The notes below the pieces were generated by a model. It saw only the letters and a list, made by a program, of their open reading frames with translations, was not told the origin of the DNA and ran no database searches. The position numbers were made by a program, and so were the translations under genes. A stretch of DNA of 64,000 nucleotides from Acanthosepion pharaonis. Taxonomy: Eukaryota > Mollusca > Cephalopoda > Sepiida > Sepiidae. Positions 1-10,632 of this stretch are shown one piece after another (positions within the stretch are counted from its first letter, which is position 1; each line of letters begins with the position of its first letter). Location: contig CAHIKZ030005640.1 of assembly GCA_903632075.3 (NCBI GenBank), forward strand, positions 1,078,604 to 1,142,603, in the 5' to 3' direction.

Positions 1-598
1 AAATCATGGAAGGATATATCATTCAACAGATATTCAGTTTTAAGTGGAAATTTAGGTAAAGATATTCCAGATGAGTAATAGTAAAAATTCAAGAGAATTT
101 AAAAGCAAAACATTCGACATTATCTGCAGAAGTTCCTGATTTATTCCAGAGCATACTGAGGAGCAGTAATCGTGGATTCGAATGTGTTTACTTGTGGCTT
201 TTTATAGCATTGTTTGTTACATGTTGTTGAATGATATTATTAAATGTACATATTTATGTGACAATTGGTAGTTTGTAAATTGGCGTATTATCTACTTAAA
301 TTGTTTATTTGTTTGGATGTTTGTTCATTTTCTTGATTAAATTTTTTATGGTGCTGTTGCTATTTGCTTGGTTTAGAATGTTGCCTTTTTTAAAGATGCC
401 TTGAATTTAGAGCATATATTTGTATTTTTGATCATGTTATTTTACAATCTCTTGCGATTAGATTTTAATTTATTAACGGAATAAATTTATTTTCTTGTCT
501 GCATTTTGACATCAGTATATTTAGTAATTTGTGTTGCACAGAGTAGGTGAATATTGCTATTTACTCCAGATAAATTTTATTTGATATATTTTTGTGGG

Positions 599-601
<3 letters not shown>

Positions 602-650
<49 letters not shown>
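602..650. repeat. (TA)n microsatellite
   Basis: Uninterrupted TA dinucleotide array. It is the first of many that separate or end the mobile elements in this window. Confidence 0.97.
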
Positions 651-653
<3 letters not shown>

Positions 654-660
654 TTTAGTC

Positions 661-837
661 GTGCTATATTTATGGGATAAAGTGCTCAATATCAGAGATA
701 GAGCGTGTGTAAATATAGAATTGAATATAGGAGTCAACACTTAGAGGCGACAGTAGGTTTCATGTTACATCGGGTGGCCTGACGATTGCATCTATCATGA
801 AACATACTGTCGCCTCTAAGTGTTGTCTTCTATATTC

Positions 838-842
<5 letters not shown>
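661..842 (+). mobile_element. Foldback repeat with hammerhead-like core (family F1, copy 1)
   Basis: Two inverted arms of about 46 bp (719-764 and 796-841) surround a 31-bp loop, and the unit ends in a TA array. The plus strand carries a hammerhead-like order. Stem I GGC is at 776-778, CTGACGA at 779-785, a weak stem II at 786-798, GAAA at 799-802, a C...GTC stem III and cleavage triplet at 803-811, and the complementary GCC at 812-814. The head at 661-705 (GTGCTATATTTATGGG...GATAGAGC) recurs in reverse near 36470-36510, so this is a dispersed family. The resemblance to PLE-associated retrozymes is inferred. Confidence 0.6.

Positions 843-901
<59 letters not shown>
843..901. repeat. (TA)n microsatellite
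   Basis: TA array directly abutting the right arm of the foldback that ends at 841. Confidence 0.97.
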
Positions 902-937
902 CATAATGAGAAGCCACGTATAATTTCTTAATATGTA

Positions 938-1189
938 TATATAGAAAATGTTGCAAATGAAAATAAATAATAATGTTTTATTTTATGAAAGTATTTATTT
1001 ATATATATATTTGATATTTCAGATTGTCCTCAATCTTTCATCAGAAATAACTGTTTCAAAAAAACATAACAATAACAGTTATTTCTGAGGAAAGATTGAG
1101 GACAATCTGAAATATCAAATATATATATATATAAATAAATCCTTTCATAAAATTAAATATTATAATTGTTTTTAATTTTCAACTTTTTT

Positions 1190-1198
<9 letters not shown>
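938..1198. mobile_element. Long foldback element with inverted hammerhead-like motifs (family F3)
   Basis: Arms of about 110 bp (938-1053 and 1076-1198) are near-perfect inverted copies with a loop of about 22 bp. Each arm holds a hammerhead-like motif pointing outwards. On the plus strand, stem I TATTT is at 1080-1084, CTGAGGA at 1085-1091, one extra A, stem II AGATTG/CAATCT at 1093-1098/1103-1108 with loop AGGA, GAAA at 1109-1112, TATC at 1113-1116, and AAATA at 1117-1121 pairs with TATTT. The minus-strand twin is at 1008-1049 with CTGATGA. The extra A before stem II is non-canonical. Self-cleavage is not shown. Confidence 0.65.

Positions 1199-1258
<60 letters not shown>
1192..1258. repeat. 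(TA)n microsatellite
   Basis: TA array ending the foldback at 938-1198. Confidence 0.97.
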
Positions 1259-1261
<3 letters not shown>

Positions 1262-1568
1262 TAAAAATTCAACTATAACTAGAAACAGATTTGACAAAAA
1301 AGAATGTATGAAGAATATATGCCTTATATATGATGCGCGAACACTGTTCATATTTTTCTATGTCTTAGTCTCTCTTGATGGTATAAAAGTTCATTTTTTC
1401 GCATTCCATCTACCAACCATCGTGCGATTGATTAAAAGCATGTAACTTATAGTAGAGATCAGACTGTCTACATCTGAAAGTTGATCTTTTGTTTAGAAAA
1501 TCTCTTCATAAAGTGTTGAGCACTTAAATGTTTGGCGTGCATACACGACAGACTCGTTTTAAGAGCTG

Positions 1569-1570
<2 letters not shown>

Positions 1571-1618
<48 letters not shown>
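1571..1618. repeat. (TA)n microsatellite followed by (TAGG)n
   Basis: TA array followed at 1618-1634 by a short TTAGGTAGG-type run. Confidence 0.95.
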
Positions 1619-1623
<5 letters not shown>

Positions 1624-1660
1624 GTAGGTAGGTAGATAATAAATGTCATAATTGTTACCA

Positions 1661-1716
<56 letters not shown>
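1661..1716. repeat. (TA)n then (GT)n compound microsatellite
   Basis: TA array switching to GT near 1698. The same TA-to-GT junction recurs at 6306, 10475 and 53072. Confidence 0.96.
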
Positions 1717-1755
1717 TCAATTTATTATATATATTAATTATATATCATATATGCG

Positions 1756-2760
1756 CGGTACATGTTGGAAATCATTCAATATCTGTGATAGAGCTACTAT
1801 ATTTATTTGGATCTGCTGAACTTGGGTTTCCCGCTCTTGCGATCGTCAGACACTCTGATTAATTTTTCAATTTTGGATTTATATAGGTTTGCATATATCT
1901 GTGTTTTTATGGAAATGGGAGGAAAAATTGTCGTCTGGACGCCACTCATACTTACGCAAATATACATACACGCCCGTATACTTATTGGCGGACGCAGACA
2001 CACACACATTCACGCTTACCCACTGGAAATGACGCATATATGAACATATGAGAACAGTATGGGACTTGGCATATATACGTGTATATGTGTCTTTGTGTAC
2101 ATACGTACGCATTTGGTTGCTGTATTCAATGTTGTATTTTGTAGCGAATATTTTTTGACTGTTGCGCTGTTAACGCGCAAACCGTTTTCTATTTTTGTTC
2201 GCTGAATAATATTTTCTCGCACGCACGAATATAAGTATGATTGGTTTTGTTTAAGACTATGGTAGATAAAAATTGCTATTATTTTTAATTTTTGAAGTCT
2301 GTTTTGTTACTATTTTAAAGCCGGTTATTTGCTAGTTATTGGCGATTGCGTATATGTAAATGGTAGAAATTCCAATTTGTAATAATTATTCGTATTTATG
2401 CGGTCGTATTAATTTTGCTCGGAGGGATAGAGAAGTTATTATAATTGTGGACTGATGCGTACGTATGTTACACAACGACACATATATACCTATATATCCC
2501 AAGTCCGATACTGTTAAATTATGTTTATGTATGACCTCCGGTGGGTGAGCGTGCGATTGTCTGTGTCTGCGTACAACAATGAGTGTACGGGCGTGTATGC
2601 ATGTTTGCGTAAGTATGAGTGTCGTCCCGATGACAATTGTCCCTCCATCTTCATTAGAACACAGATATACGCAACACTATATAAATCTAAAATTTAAAAT
2701 TAATCAGATTGACTGACGATCCCAAAACGGAAATCCAGTGTCACAAACTCACATCAATCC

Positions 2761-2765
<5 letters not shown>
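1756..2765. mobile_element. About 1-kb foldback element with long inverted ends (family F2, copy 1)
   Basis: The sequence at about 1800-2010 returns as its reverse complement at about 2540-2760, so the element has inverted ends of roughly 210-230 bp around a unique centre. A hammerhead-like motif lies at each end. On the minus strand at 1819-1849, CTGACGA is followed by stem II TCGC/GCGG with loop AAGA, GAAA, then C-CCAA-GTT. On the plus strand CTGACGA is at 2713-2719 and GAAA at 2730-2733, with a decayed stem II. A second, right-truncated copy lies at 60954-61660. Short open frames inside it are not recognisable proteins, so the element is probably non-autonomous. Confidence 0.7.

Positions 2766-2830
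<65 letters not shown>
2764..2830. repeat. (TA)n microsatellite
   Basis: TA array at the right end of the F2 foldback element. Confidence 0.97.
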
Positions 2831-2832
<2 letters not shown>

Positions 2833-2943
2833 TAATATTAAATATGAATTTGTTCTTTTCGTTCATCAACGCTTATTACAGCGTTTATTTTAATAGGTGT
2901 GGCAAACATTTGATACACTAATATTATGGATGCTTAATCTCCA

Positions 2944-2989
2944 ACTATGTATGTATGTATGTATGTATGTATGTATGTATGTATGTATA
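2944..2989. repeat. (ATGT)n tetranucleotide microsatellite
   Basis: About eleven tandem ATGT/TATG units. Confidence 0.96.
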
Positions 2990-3400
2990 TTGTTCCAGGA
3001 TCATTTCCAAACATATTTAAGATGATTTTCGACATCTCTAATATTCTAAATGTCTATCCTCAAATTTGTATTCTGAATGTGCATTAATTTACCCTGTGGA
3101 GTATAGGACAAGCGTCCCTACTCACCAGGCAAAATCTTCCAAATGATTATTTTCATTCTCACATTTTTATTACATTAAACATTATTTTTACTGTATACGC
3201 AGACGTGAAATAGCTACCCTTGTTCATAGTATATTTTAAACAATGTTCATTAATCCTATCGGCCTGCGCACACATGTAATCTAAAAGAAAATTCACTTTT
3301 AGTTAGTTTTAGACTCGTGGCTAATATATCTTGTTTAAGATAGGCTGAAAAGACAATGACTATTTTAGACATGAGTATCCACTAATACTAAGGCCTGAAG

Positions 3401-3472
<72 letters not shown>

Positions 3473-4420
3473 CATTCATGTATTATTATTTATGGTCACT
3501 TCGATGAGGTGATATATTTAATATGCTTGACGCCCGAGATCAATTACTTTGGACCTTCCACCACTTCTAATCTACGCTTCAAAAACTGAAATTATTATAT
3601 GTTTACATCTAATCAATATGTATATAAAACAATATTTATTTCTGTATATATTTTATACATATGTATAATTCTTTTATGTATTTCTATATATTCTTATTTC
3701 TATTGTTAATTTTAGAGAGTAGTATGTTTTCCGGTGATTTACCGCTTTTCTTAAAATTCCCTAATCAGTGAAATTGCTTTTAGAATTTATATGAAAGAAA
3801 GAATTCAAACGGCATGAAATCTTTCATTCTGTCAAAAACAATCTGGCTATCATTTCTTAATATATCTTGTCTCATGCGAAAAAGAGGCTAGCAAATCAAG
3901 ATATTAGAAACATAAAATGAATCCCGTCAATTGCATTCGTCTGAATATTTTAGAATCTTTCTCTAGGAAGGATGATTTTACATTATTTTTAACAAATATA
4001 TGAAGGAAAATAATTTTAATATTTTCCCCCTAAATAGCTTATTTTTTCTAAGAAATAACTGAAGTTGAAAAAATTATATATGAAAAGTTATGAGAATTAA
4101 TTAAATTTCTAAATGCATGAACGTTTAATCCTAGATAACAGAATGCAGGTAGAATGAAGGTTAATATAATATATGGGGAAGTGTGGACTTTCCATGAGTG
4201 GATTACTTATTTCCGTGAAAATGAGTATTCAAAATGTGCCTTCATTAATGTACCAGAAGCGGCTGTTGGATTTGAAAGAATATACGCAACAATTTACCCG
4301 AACAAACAAGTCCAAGAAAATCAATTTTAATCTAATACAAATCGTTTATTTTGCATAAATATCTCACGTCTTTGATTCTTTCTTTTATATTAATGACAGT
4401 AATTGAATATACTGCAGAAA
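2990..4420. other. Unassigned intergenic stretch with a TA array
   Basis: AT-rich sequence in which I recognise nothing beyond the (TA)n array at 3401-3471. Open frames such as the 61-codon one at 4173-4358 show no motif and no splice signals. Confidence 0.6.
3401..3471. repeat. (TA)n microsatellite
   Basis: Uninterrupted TA array of about 70 bp. Confidence 0.97.
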
Positions 4421-4430
4421 AGTACCATTC

Positions 4431-5110
4431 CTGTCAAACCGGGTATTGAAGGTCGATTTTAGCGGGTTCTCCTCCAGCTCCTATCCCACGAACGCAAGTA
4501 TTCCACAATGCTATATCCTAGGCCATACCCTGTTTCTTATCTTCATTAACGATCTTCCTAACGTCAGAGGTTCCCAAGTAGGCATCTACTCGGACGACAC
4601 TACTATTTACTCCTGCCTTAAATAAAAATCTAATGTCGCTGACAAAACTAACCTGGCCGTTTGTCTCGAAAAGGTCCTCCAATAGGTTGTGGACTGGGGC
4701 AGAAATTGCCTCAAAGACAAATCTGCTCTCTATTACTCAACCCAGAGAATAAACCCTGCCCCAACCCATTAGAATTTTTGACGCTCAACTCCACGAGAGC
4801 TCCTCTTTGCGACTGCTCGATCTCACATTGAATACTGACCTGAGATGAAAGAAATACAGTAATTCAATAGCTTCGTCAACCGCAAGTTGGCTCCCTGTGC
4901 CGCGCCTGGAAATTTTTCTCCCCGGAGTCGATCCTTCAAAACTACAAATCAACCATTAGCTCTTGCATGGAGCATTGCTGCCATATATGGCCTGGAGCAG
5001 CTTCAGTTTATCACAAGGTCCTTGATAAAATCCAGAGACGGATATGCAATATAAGTGTCCCTGATCTGGCATCTCGTCTCCAGTCGCTCACTCATGGACG
5101 TGCCGTCGTC
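4431..5110 (+). pseudogene. LINE-A reverse transcriptase remnant (Jockey-like)
   Basis: A frame at 4431-4625 reads as the palm of a non-LTR reverse transcriptase. It has IPQCYILGHTLFLIFINDLP, then the catalytic box IYSDDTTIY with both aspartates kept, and ends at a TAA. Past several stops and frame changes, the thumb and C-terminal blocks can still be followed to about 5110, including the segment around 4960-5050 that mirrors the minus-strand copy at 45.6-46.3 kb. The two copies share long stretches such as the one read as GSSFSLSQGP-type sequence. The piece is 5'-truncated and dead. The Jockey/CR1-like placement is from motif style only. Confidence 0.75.
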
Positions 5111-5329
5111 TGCAAGATGTATTAGATTTTTTATAATTTCTATTTTGTAATAATGTAGACATTCGCTCTTATATTTAAGTGTACACGAATTTATATGAGT
5201 ATGTTTTTTATATGGTGAAATAGTAAATATATTATTTGTGTTTATCAATATGTCAAGAGGGTGGATTTTATTAGTAGTATTGAGCATATACTTGAATTTA
5301 AGCAGAGAATACACACACAATACATACAC

Positions 5330-5384
5330 ATACATACATACATATATATACATACATACACATACATATATATATATATATATA
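5330..5384. repeat. (CATA)n and (TA)n microsatellite
   Basis: ATAC/CATA tetranucleotide run that passes into a short TA array. Confidence 0.92.
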
Positions 5385-5399
5385 TTCTGTTTATACGTT

Positions 5400-5690
5400 T
5401 GTATTTAATTGTTTAATTAATTGACGTTCTCTGTTTTATAAGTAAACAATTATAATAACATTTACCATCGTAAATGTTTGAGAAATTTCATAGAAAATAT
5501 ACGATCTCGGTCGAACATGTGCCCTATACGGAACCGTCAGTTGATTTCATGTGCTATACCACTCTGCTACGAAATTCATCGAAAATTCAGGCCTGTAAAT
5601 GTGATTAATATCATTTAGCTATAGAGCATATATTTAATTGTATCTATTAAATGTATAGAGAGAAAAAAATAATTGCCGTACTTAATCAGC
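5400..5690. other. Unassigned spacer
   Basis: AT-rich sequence with no recognised gene. A short stretch at about 5595-5612 (CAGGCCTGTAAATG) resembles, inverted, a piece at 26510-26530, too short to call a repeat copy. Confidence 0.4.
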
Positions 5691-5692
5691 TT

Positions 5693-5693
<1 letters not shown>

Positions 5694-5753
<60 letters not shown>

Positions 5754-5784
5754 TTACTTAATGGAAAGTGCCCAATATCAGTGC

Positions 5785-5819
<35 letters not shown>
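5694..5819. repeat. Two (TA)n arrays around a short repeat head
   Basis: TA arrays at 5694-5748 and 5789-5819. The 40 bp between them contain two close copies of the AGTGCCCAATATCAG motif, which is related to the heads of the F1 and F2 foldback families. Confidence 0.9.
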
Positions 5820-5821
<2 letters not shown>

Positions 5822-6072
5822 GTTCTATAGCCTTGGATGGCAACTGGTCTAGGAGAAGGACAACTCTGAATTCAAAACCTGCGGAGGGTCGTTTGGGAAC
5901 CTTGTGGCATGCATTCGGTGCACCAGGTTTCTGTATTCGTCCCTCCAAAAAGTGTGGCTGGTCCTGCACGAGGCCTTCACCACTATAATCAAATCTCATG
6001 TGCCGGTGTCGTGGTGTCGGTTTCCTGGGGACTTATCGGCCTGACCCTCATACGTCGAACGCGACGTGAGAG

Positions 6073-6076
<4 letters not shown>
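5820..6076 (+). mobile_element. SINE-S1 body, truncated at its 5' end
   Basis: This segment starts with the shared block GGTTCTATAGCCTTGGATGG and matches 52815-53070 closely for about 250 bp, and the first third also matches 22742-22805. Related copies at 10890-11050(-) and 22622-22990(+) carry a tRNA-like head that this copy lacks. It ends in a TA array, as the 52.8-kb copy does, so the natural tail is probably TA-rich. Open frames across it are not genes. Confidence 0.75.
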
Positions 6077-6118
<42 letters not shown>

Positions 6119-6121
6119 TAG

Positions 6122-6155
<34 letters not shown>

Positions 6156-6157
6156 AC
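6077..6157. repeat. (TA)n-(GATA)n-(GA)n compound microsatellite
   Basis: TA array passing into GATA units at about 6116 and GA units at about 6140. It forms the tail of the SINE copy to its left. Confidence 0.95.
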
Positions 6158-6302
6158 AGGGGGGAGAAAGAGAATATAGAAATTATCCATAGTCATTATC
6201 GTTCCCACCCATTATATAGCCAATATTCTATATTCTTTAATACATGAAAAACTGAAAACTTCAGTACAACATTAATTAAATCACCTTGTCGGCTGTTTGT
6301 TT

Positions 6303-6305
<3 letters not shown>

Positions 6306-6400
<95 letters not shown>
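6306..6400. repeat. (TA)n-(GT)n compound microsatellite
   Basis: TA array to about 6355, then GT array to about 6398. Confidence 0.96.
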
Positions 6401-7620
6401 CAAGTATGTATGTATATTATTTCATCTGCTCGGAAGCTTCGTTCACTCTCTCGTCCTATTCCCGCTCGACTTTTAAATTCTTCTTACAGATGCGAAAATG
6501 CTGCTAGACATTTGAATTAGTATTTTTTTTATATTTTTACATTATTTTTGAAATGTTGTTTTCCTCCAACAACTAATGCACATTCGTTTCTACATTTCTG
6601 CAATTACCAATGACGCATAAAGTCTGGTAAATTAATTCTCTTTTTGTTTATTGTCTTTAAAAATTCCGAGCTATGCCCATAGATAGAAGCGAACATGTAT
6701 ATTACTCGTCATATCAAATTTTATGACAATTTCCATGCAAACTGACATCAAGACCCTTATGAATATATCACTTGAGTTTTCCATGCGCAAATCTATTCTG
6801 TTCAAATAATCTATTACTGCTGGTCAATGCATTCATCCCGTGTTAAAGTTGTATACCTATGCTTTTTCAGGTATTTTGAACAATGTTGGCTTTCAGTAGT
6901 GTATCCTTGAGACAGTCTTTATAAGAATATATTGGTCTGTGCACTGGTCATTTGCCAATTCATTGCGAGATGTCTACCGACGAATTTGTAAGATTAGTGT
7001 GAAAATTGTGAATATGTATGAATCTTGTATTATTTCTAATAACTAATGCATTATACATAGCCTTGTCTCATACGTACGCCCGCACATGTTTATGACTTTT
7101 ATAGTTTTGTTAAGGTCTTTTAATTTACATGCCTCTTGGAATATATTTTGTAAAATGTTTTCTCGTGTAGAGGAACATTAATATTCAAGTGATTCGTTAA
7201 CATTAAAATGTAATTCCAATTGAAAAAATAAGTATCTGTCCATCCAAATAAACAACTTATTATGTTCATGTGAGACCTAAACTTGCTGACGTTGGCTGAT
7301 TTAAAAACACCTGTTGATCTTTCTTTACGCATGCGTGTTTCAAATTAGTGACTGACATGATCCAGTGAATGCTGGTTGAGCGAATTTTATATTCTGAGGA
7401 ACTAAATGAAATGTGAAAGGCAGACGTTCAAACACTTAATTAGCGCGTATTTACAACCATGGTTCAATTAGAAAAAAAACATGAACATACCAACGATGTA
7501 ATTTCATAAAGAAACTCTCATAACGTATATATAAACGCATATATGATCACAGTATGCACACTAATCTGTCGTGCAGTATTCGCTTTCTCCTTTCCCTAAT
7601 ACATTCCTGTTGTTTTATCT
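6400..7620. other. Unassigned intergenic stretch
   Basis: No recognisable coding sequence, RNA or repeat structure. The 70-codon open frame on the minus strand at 7120-7332 has no recognisable motif. Confidence 0.5.
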
Positions 7621-7628
7621 GAAGTTAC

Positions 7629-8083
7629 TTCTCCGATTGATGGAAACTTGAGGTTGGAACGTTCGCATTCTGATCATGAGACACGGGTTCGAATCTCACC
7701 ATGGTCGATTTGTCATTAAGAAGACATCCTGGGGTTATCGGACTGGAGGGTTCGATCTCCGAGTGCGGCAACTTTGGAAAGTGCCTGTAAACCATACCAC
7801 GGATTGACCCAAGCCTTGTGAGTGAAATTGAATAAACGGAATAGCTCGATAGCACGAAGTCAGAAGTCATCGTGGCCGAGGGTTTGAACGTTCTTGAGAG
7901 TGTTCAAATTGTTGATCACGCTAGATAACACGCTAAATGTCTGTTCAGCGTAAGTTGCTGTATAAACCACAGTTGGCTTCTGTGGGTGTTGAATAAGCAC
8001 AAATGTACCTGAGCAAACATCTGCAATAGGGACTCGCTAGCCGTAAACGGGTATCCTCGAATAAGAGTGGCCAGCTATACTTC
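7629..8083 (+). mobile_element. tRNA-derived SINE-S2, copy 1
   Basis: About 450 bp matching 11781-12257 along its length, with the same order of blocks (CCATGGTCGATTTGTC, AACCATACCACGG, CCAAGCCTTGTGAGTGAAAT, TGATCACGCTAGATAACACG, TCGTGGCC). It has a pol III B box, GGTTCGAATCTC at 7686-7697, and a second B-box-like run, GGGTTCGATCTCC at 7748-7760, which suggests a dimeric tRNA-like head. The A box is decayed here but intact in the other copy. Confidence 0.8.
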
Positions 8084-8159
8084 TCTGAATACGAATATCC
8101 ATACTGAACATCCCAGATCACATAGTTCTTATTGGCTTTTCTTTCTCATTGTCATATCA

Positions 8160-8205
8160 TTGCTCTCTCTCTCTCTCTTTCTCTCTTTCTCTCACGCGCG
8201 CTCTT
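8160..8205. repeat. (CT)n pyrimidine tract
   Basis: CT-rich run directly upstream of the candidate splice acceptor at 8219-8220. It could be either a simple repeat or a polypyrimidine tract. Confidence 0.9.
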
Positions 8206-8220
8206 TGGTTTCCTCCCCAG

Positions 8221-8281
8221 TAGATATCCCCACTCTGTCTAACATTGAAGAATACGTACCGGTGACTTTTCACCGACAAAG
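8221..8281 (+). CDS. Candidate internal coding exon, product unknown
   Basis: A long pyrimidine tract ends in TTTCCTCCCCAG at 8220. It is followed by 61 bp and a donor, AAAG then GTAAGC, at 8282. One of the three frames is open across the exon (codons from 8223) and reads DIPTLSNIEEYVPVTFHRQ. The exon enters with two bases of a split codon and leaves with two. I do not recognise the protein. Both splice sites are good matches to the animal consensus and the peptide is not low-complexity, which sets it apart from the surrounding repeats. A chance coincidence is still possible for so short a segment. Confidence 0.4.
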
Positions 8282-8539
8282 GTAAGCACTAAAATATCAA
8301 ATCGTTTTCTCTCGCCGTTCTACATGGTATGATCACGGCTGACAGGCTCCAGCTTAAACTTAAGGTTTTTTTTTCTTGAACAATTTCCTGATGCTATTTC
8401 ATCAACGACCGTTCTGATGTCATCAAGTCGGTATATATGCTGATTATACAAGTCTTTACTACTAGCTTCATTGTGCGTTGGATGAGAAGAGAATTGACAG
8501 CAAAGACCCAAAATGGCCAACAATGGAACAAGGAGTAAC

Positions 8540-9375
8540 TTGTTAATGTTAACCCTGGCAAAACGAACTTTTAAGAAAATACTTTCTTCCTTCCATCGTC
8601 ATGGCTGATGCTAACCTCCAGTTGTGTGACTCATTGCGACTTCTAAAGGTTTTCGCTGGTATGAAGTGGAAAGATTATATTGAACCAATTGTTATCTCTG
8701 CAACTAGATTAACTGAGCCGCACTACACAATGAACCCCACAAGAAGCTATCTTACACATTTATAAGTTTATTATTCGTTCATGCTCTGAATATTGATGCC
8801 ACATTTGGCCTGGTACTTCTGCTATGTAATTATATATTCTATAAAAATCCTTGGAAGAGTCCGCATTGTTATTTGTCTTGAGGCAGCATCTCAGGTTTAA
8901 TCATTTTCCTACTTCCATGAGATAATTTCCCAGTGATTTTCCAATAAATATTTTATGTTACTTTTCCTGAAGACCTTTTGTTGGTGCATTGACGTTATGG
9001 CTTTCAGCGCAGTACTAGATTGGCGGCAAGGTCCCATCATTTTGTCATTACTATGTTTAGAGGAAACAACCTGTTCTATGCTAAGAATTTATTTTCTCGC
9101 ATTTTTCGCTCGATTAATTCAGATTTTGCTTTCCACACAACTTTGATCTTGATACTTTTAGATGCAGTTGCAATCGTTATTTATCTTCCGTCTTCCAAAT
9201 TCGGTTCTTTTATTTCTCTTGCTCCTTGATAATGATATTTTCTCATTTACTTTCGCCCTAAGTAAACCCTTGAAACTTAGAAGCTTTATTGCTTCGCCTG
9301 GGGTGAAATGATTAAAAATAACAAAAATGATTTTTTTTTAAAAAATGACAAAATTCAACAACAACGATGAGTAGT
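8540..9375 (+). pseudogene. LINE-A C-terminal and 3' UTR remnant
   Basis: Several frames carry the C-terminal blocks of the same family as 4431-5110. A CSEY-CHIWPGTS-type block lies near 8785-8820. Near 9020-9180 there is a block reading SHHFVITMFRGNNLFYAKNL, with VIYLPSS at the end. The 3' UTR block GCTTTATTGCTTCGCCTGGG (9279-9302) followed by GTGAAATGATTAAA recurs downstream of the fragments at 28.3 kb. It has multiple stops and frameshifts and no intact RT core. Confidence 0.65.
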
Positions 9376-9446
9376 ATCGTGTAAAAAATCGAACTAAGTA
9401 CAAGTTAAATTACTTATATTTAAATGAAGTTATATCTGTCTTGCAG

Positions 9447-9483
9447 GCGAGACTGGATATGTGAAATTCACGTGCTGTGAAAG
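9447..9483 (+). other. Weak exon-like segment
   Basis: The acceptor-like run ATCTGTCTTGCAG ends at 9446 and a GTGAAT donor begins at 9484. One frame of the 37 bp is open (ETGYVKFTCCE). The donor is mediocre and the reading phase does not continue the frame of 8221-8281, where a TGA would follow. I list it as a possibility only. Confidence 0.15.
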
Positions 9484-9779
9484 GTGAATTGAACGCTGCA
9501 GCAATGAAATTTGTCAATTTAGCTACCGGAAGCCAATGAAATGACTTTTTTCTGATTGACAGTAAATACTCAATTTTGATAATGGAATTTTTGTAAATGT
9601 ATGCCTGTTAGCTGCGAATATTGAAAACTTACATTTACTAGCCTTCTATAGTTCATATGGACCTCTTTATGAAATGCTGTATCTCCAACTGGTGTTAAAT
9701 ATACTTTGGTATAAATTATGTATAATGGGCATAAGGTTTTTGTGTATTTCTTTTTCTCTGGAGAACACATTAATTTCAT

Positions 9780-10470
9780 GATTGGTTGAAATATACATTT
9801 TTATTCTGCATTACTAATAATACAATGATTCTTTTGTCACAATTGTAGTTTAGAAAATTGTTCCGAATGATGTGACATTACAATACCTTATCAGTCGTTT
9901 GGTTCTTGATTTTTAAAATTATAAATGATTATTTAATCTTCAAGAAAAATTCTGGTTGGCATACGGCAATATACATTCAGAATAAATTAAAACCGCGAAG
10001 ATTTGTAGAACTTTCTCCTCTATACGAAAGACGATATTGTTTTTACTATTTCTGATCAGTTAGGTTTTAAACAATTGAAAGAAAAAAAAAGAGATTTAAA
10101 AAAATATCTTCGCAATCTTCCAAGCTAATACAAACTAGATGATTATTTGTGTAAATTGTAACGGTGTTGACATTGTATATTACAGCTGGAAATAAGAAAA
10201 ATACAAATATAGAAACTATGATTTACTGTGTTGGCAAGAAGACATTTTTTTGTAAAGCATCGTCTACAAGAATTCAGTGTAAAAACTGGAAACCACTTTG
10301 GACGTTTCTAAACATAAATAACGCCACTTATTATATGTCTTGTAATTCTATTAGAATGGTAAAGTTTTTTTTGTGTTTATTTTCGCATGCGGAAGTGTCG
10401 TGGGGAAGCTGAAACGCGAAACATATTAAAGTATAGTTTAAGTATATATTTAAAGTATATTTGTCTTTCG
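9780..10470. other. Unassigned intergenic stretch
   Basis: No recognised repeat or gene. The 82-codon frame at 10164-10412 has no recognisable domain. Confidence 0.5.
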
Positions 10471-10471
10471 C

Positions 10472-10474
<3 letters not shown>

Positions 10475-10530
<56 letters not shown>

Positions 10531-10556
10531 GTACGTATATATATATATATACGTAC

Positions 10557-10602
<46 letters not shown>

Positions 10603-10632
10603 TTGTGTCTGTGTCTATGTGTGTATGTATGT
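10475..10632. repeat. (TA)n-(GT)n compound microsatellite
   Basis: TA arrays broken by CACGTACG/ACGTAC interruptions, then GT units from about 10592. Confidence 0.95.

Noticed and set aside
9570..9779. 69-codon minus-strand frame ending at an AT|GTAAGT donor
   Set aside because: It reads like a protein in part, but it has no good acceptor and no recognisable domain; not strong enough to list as an exon.
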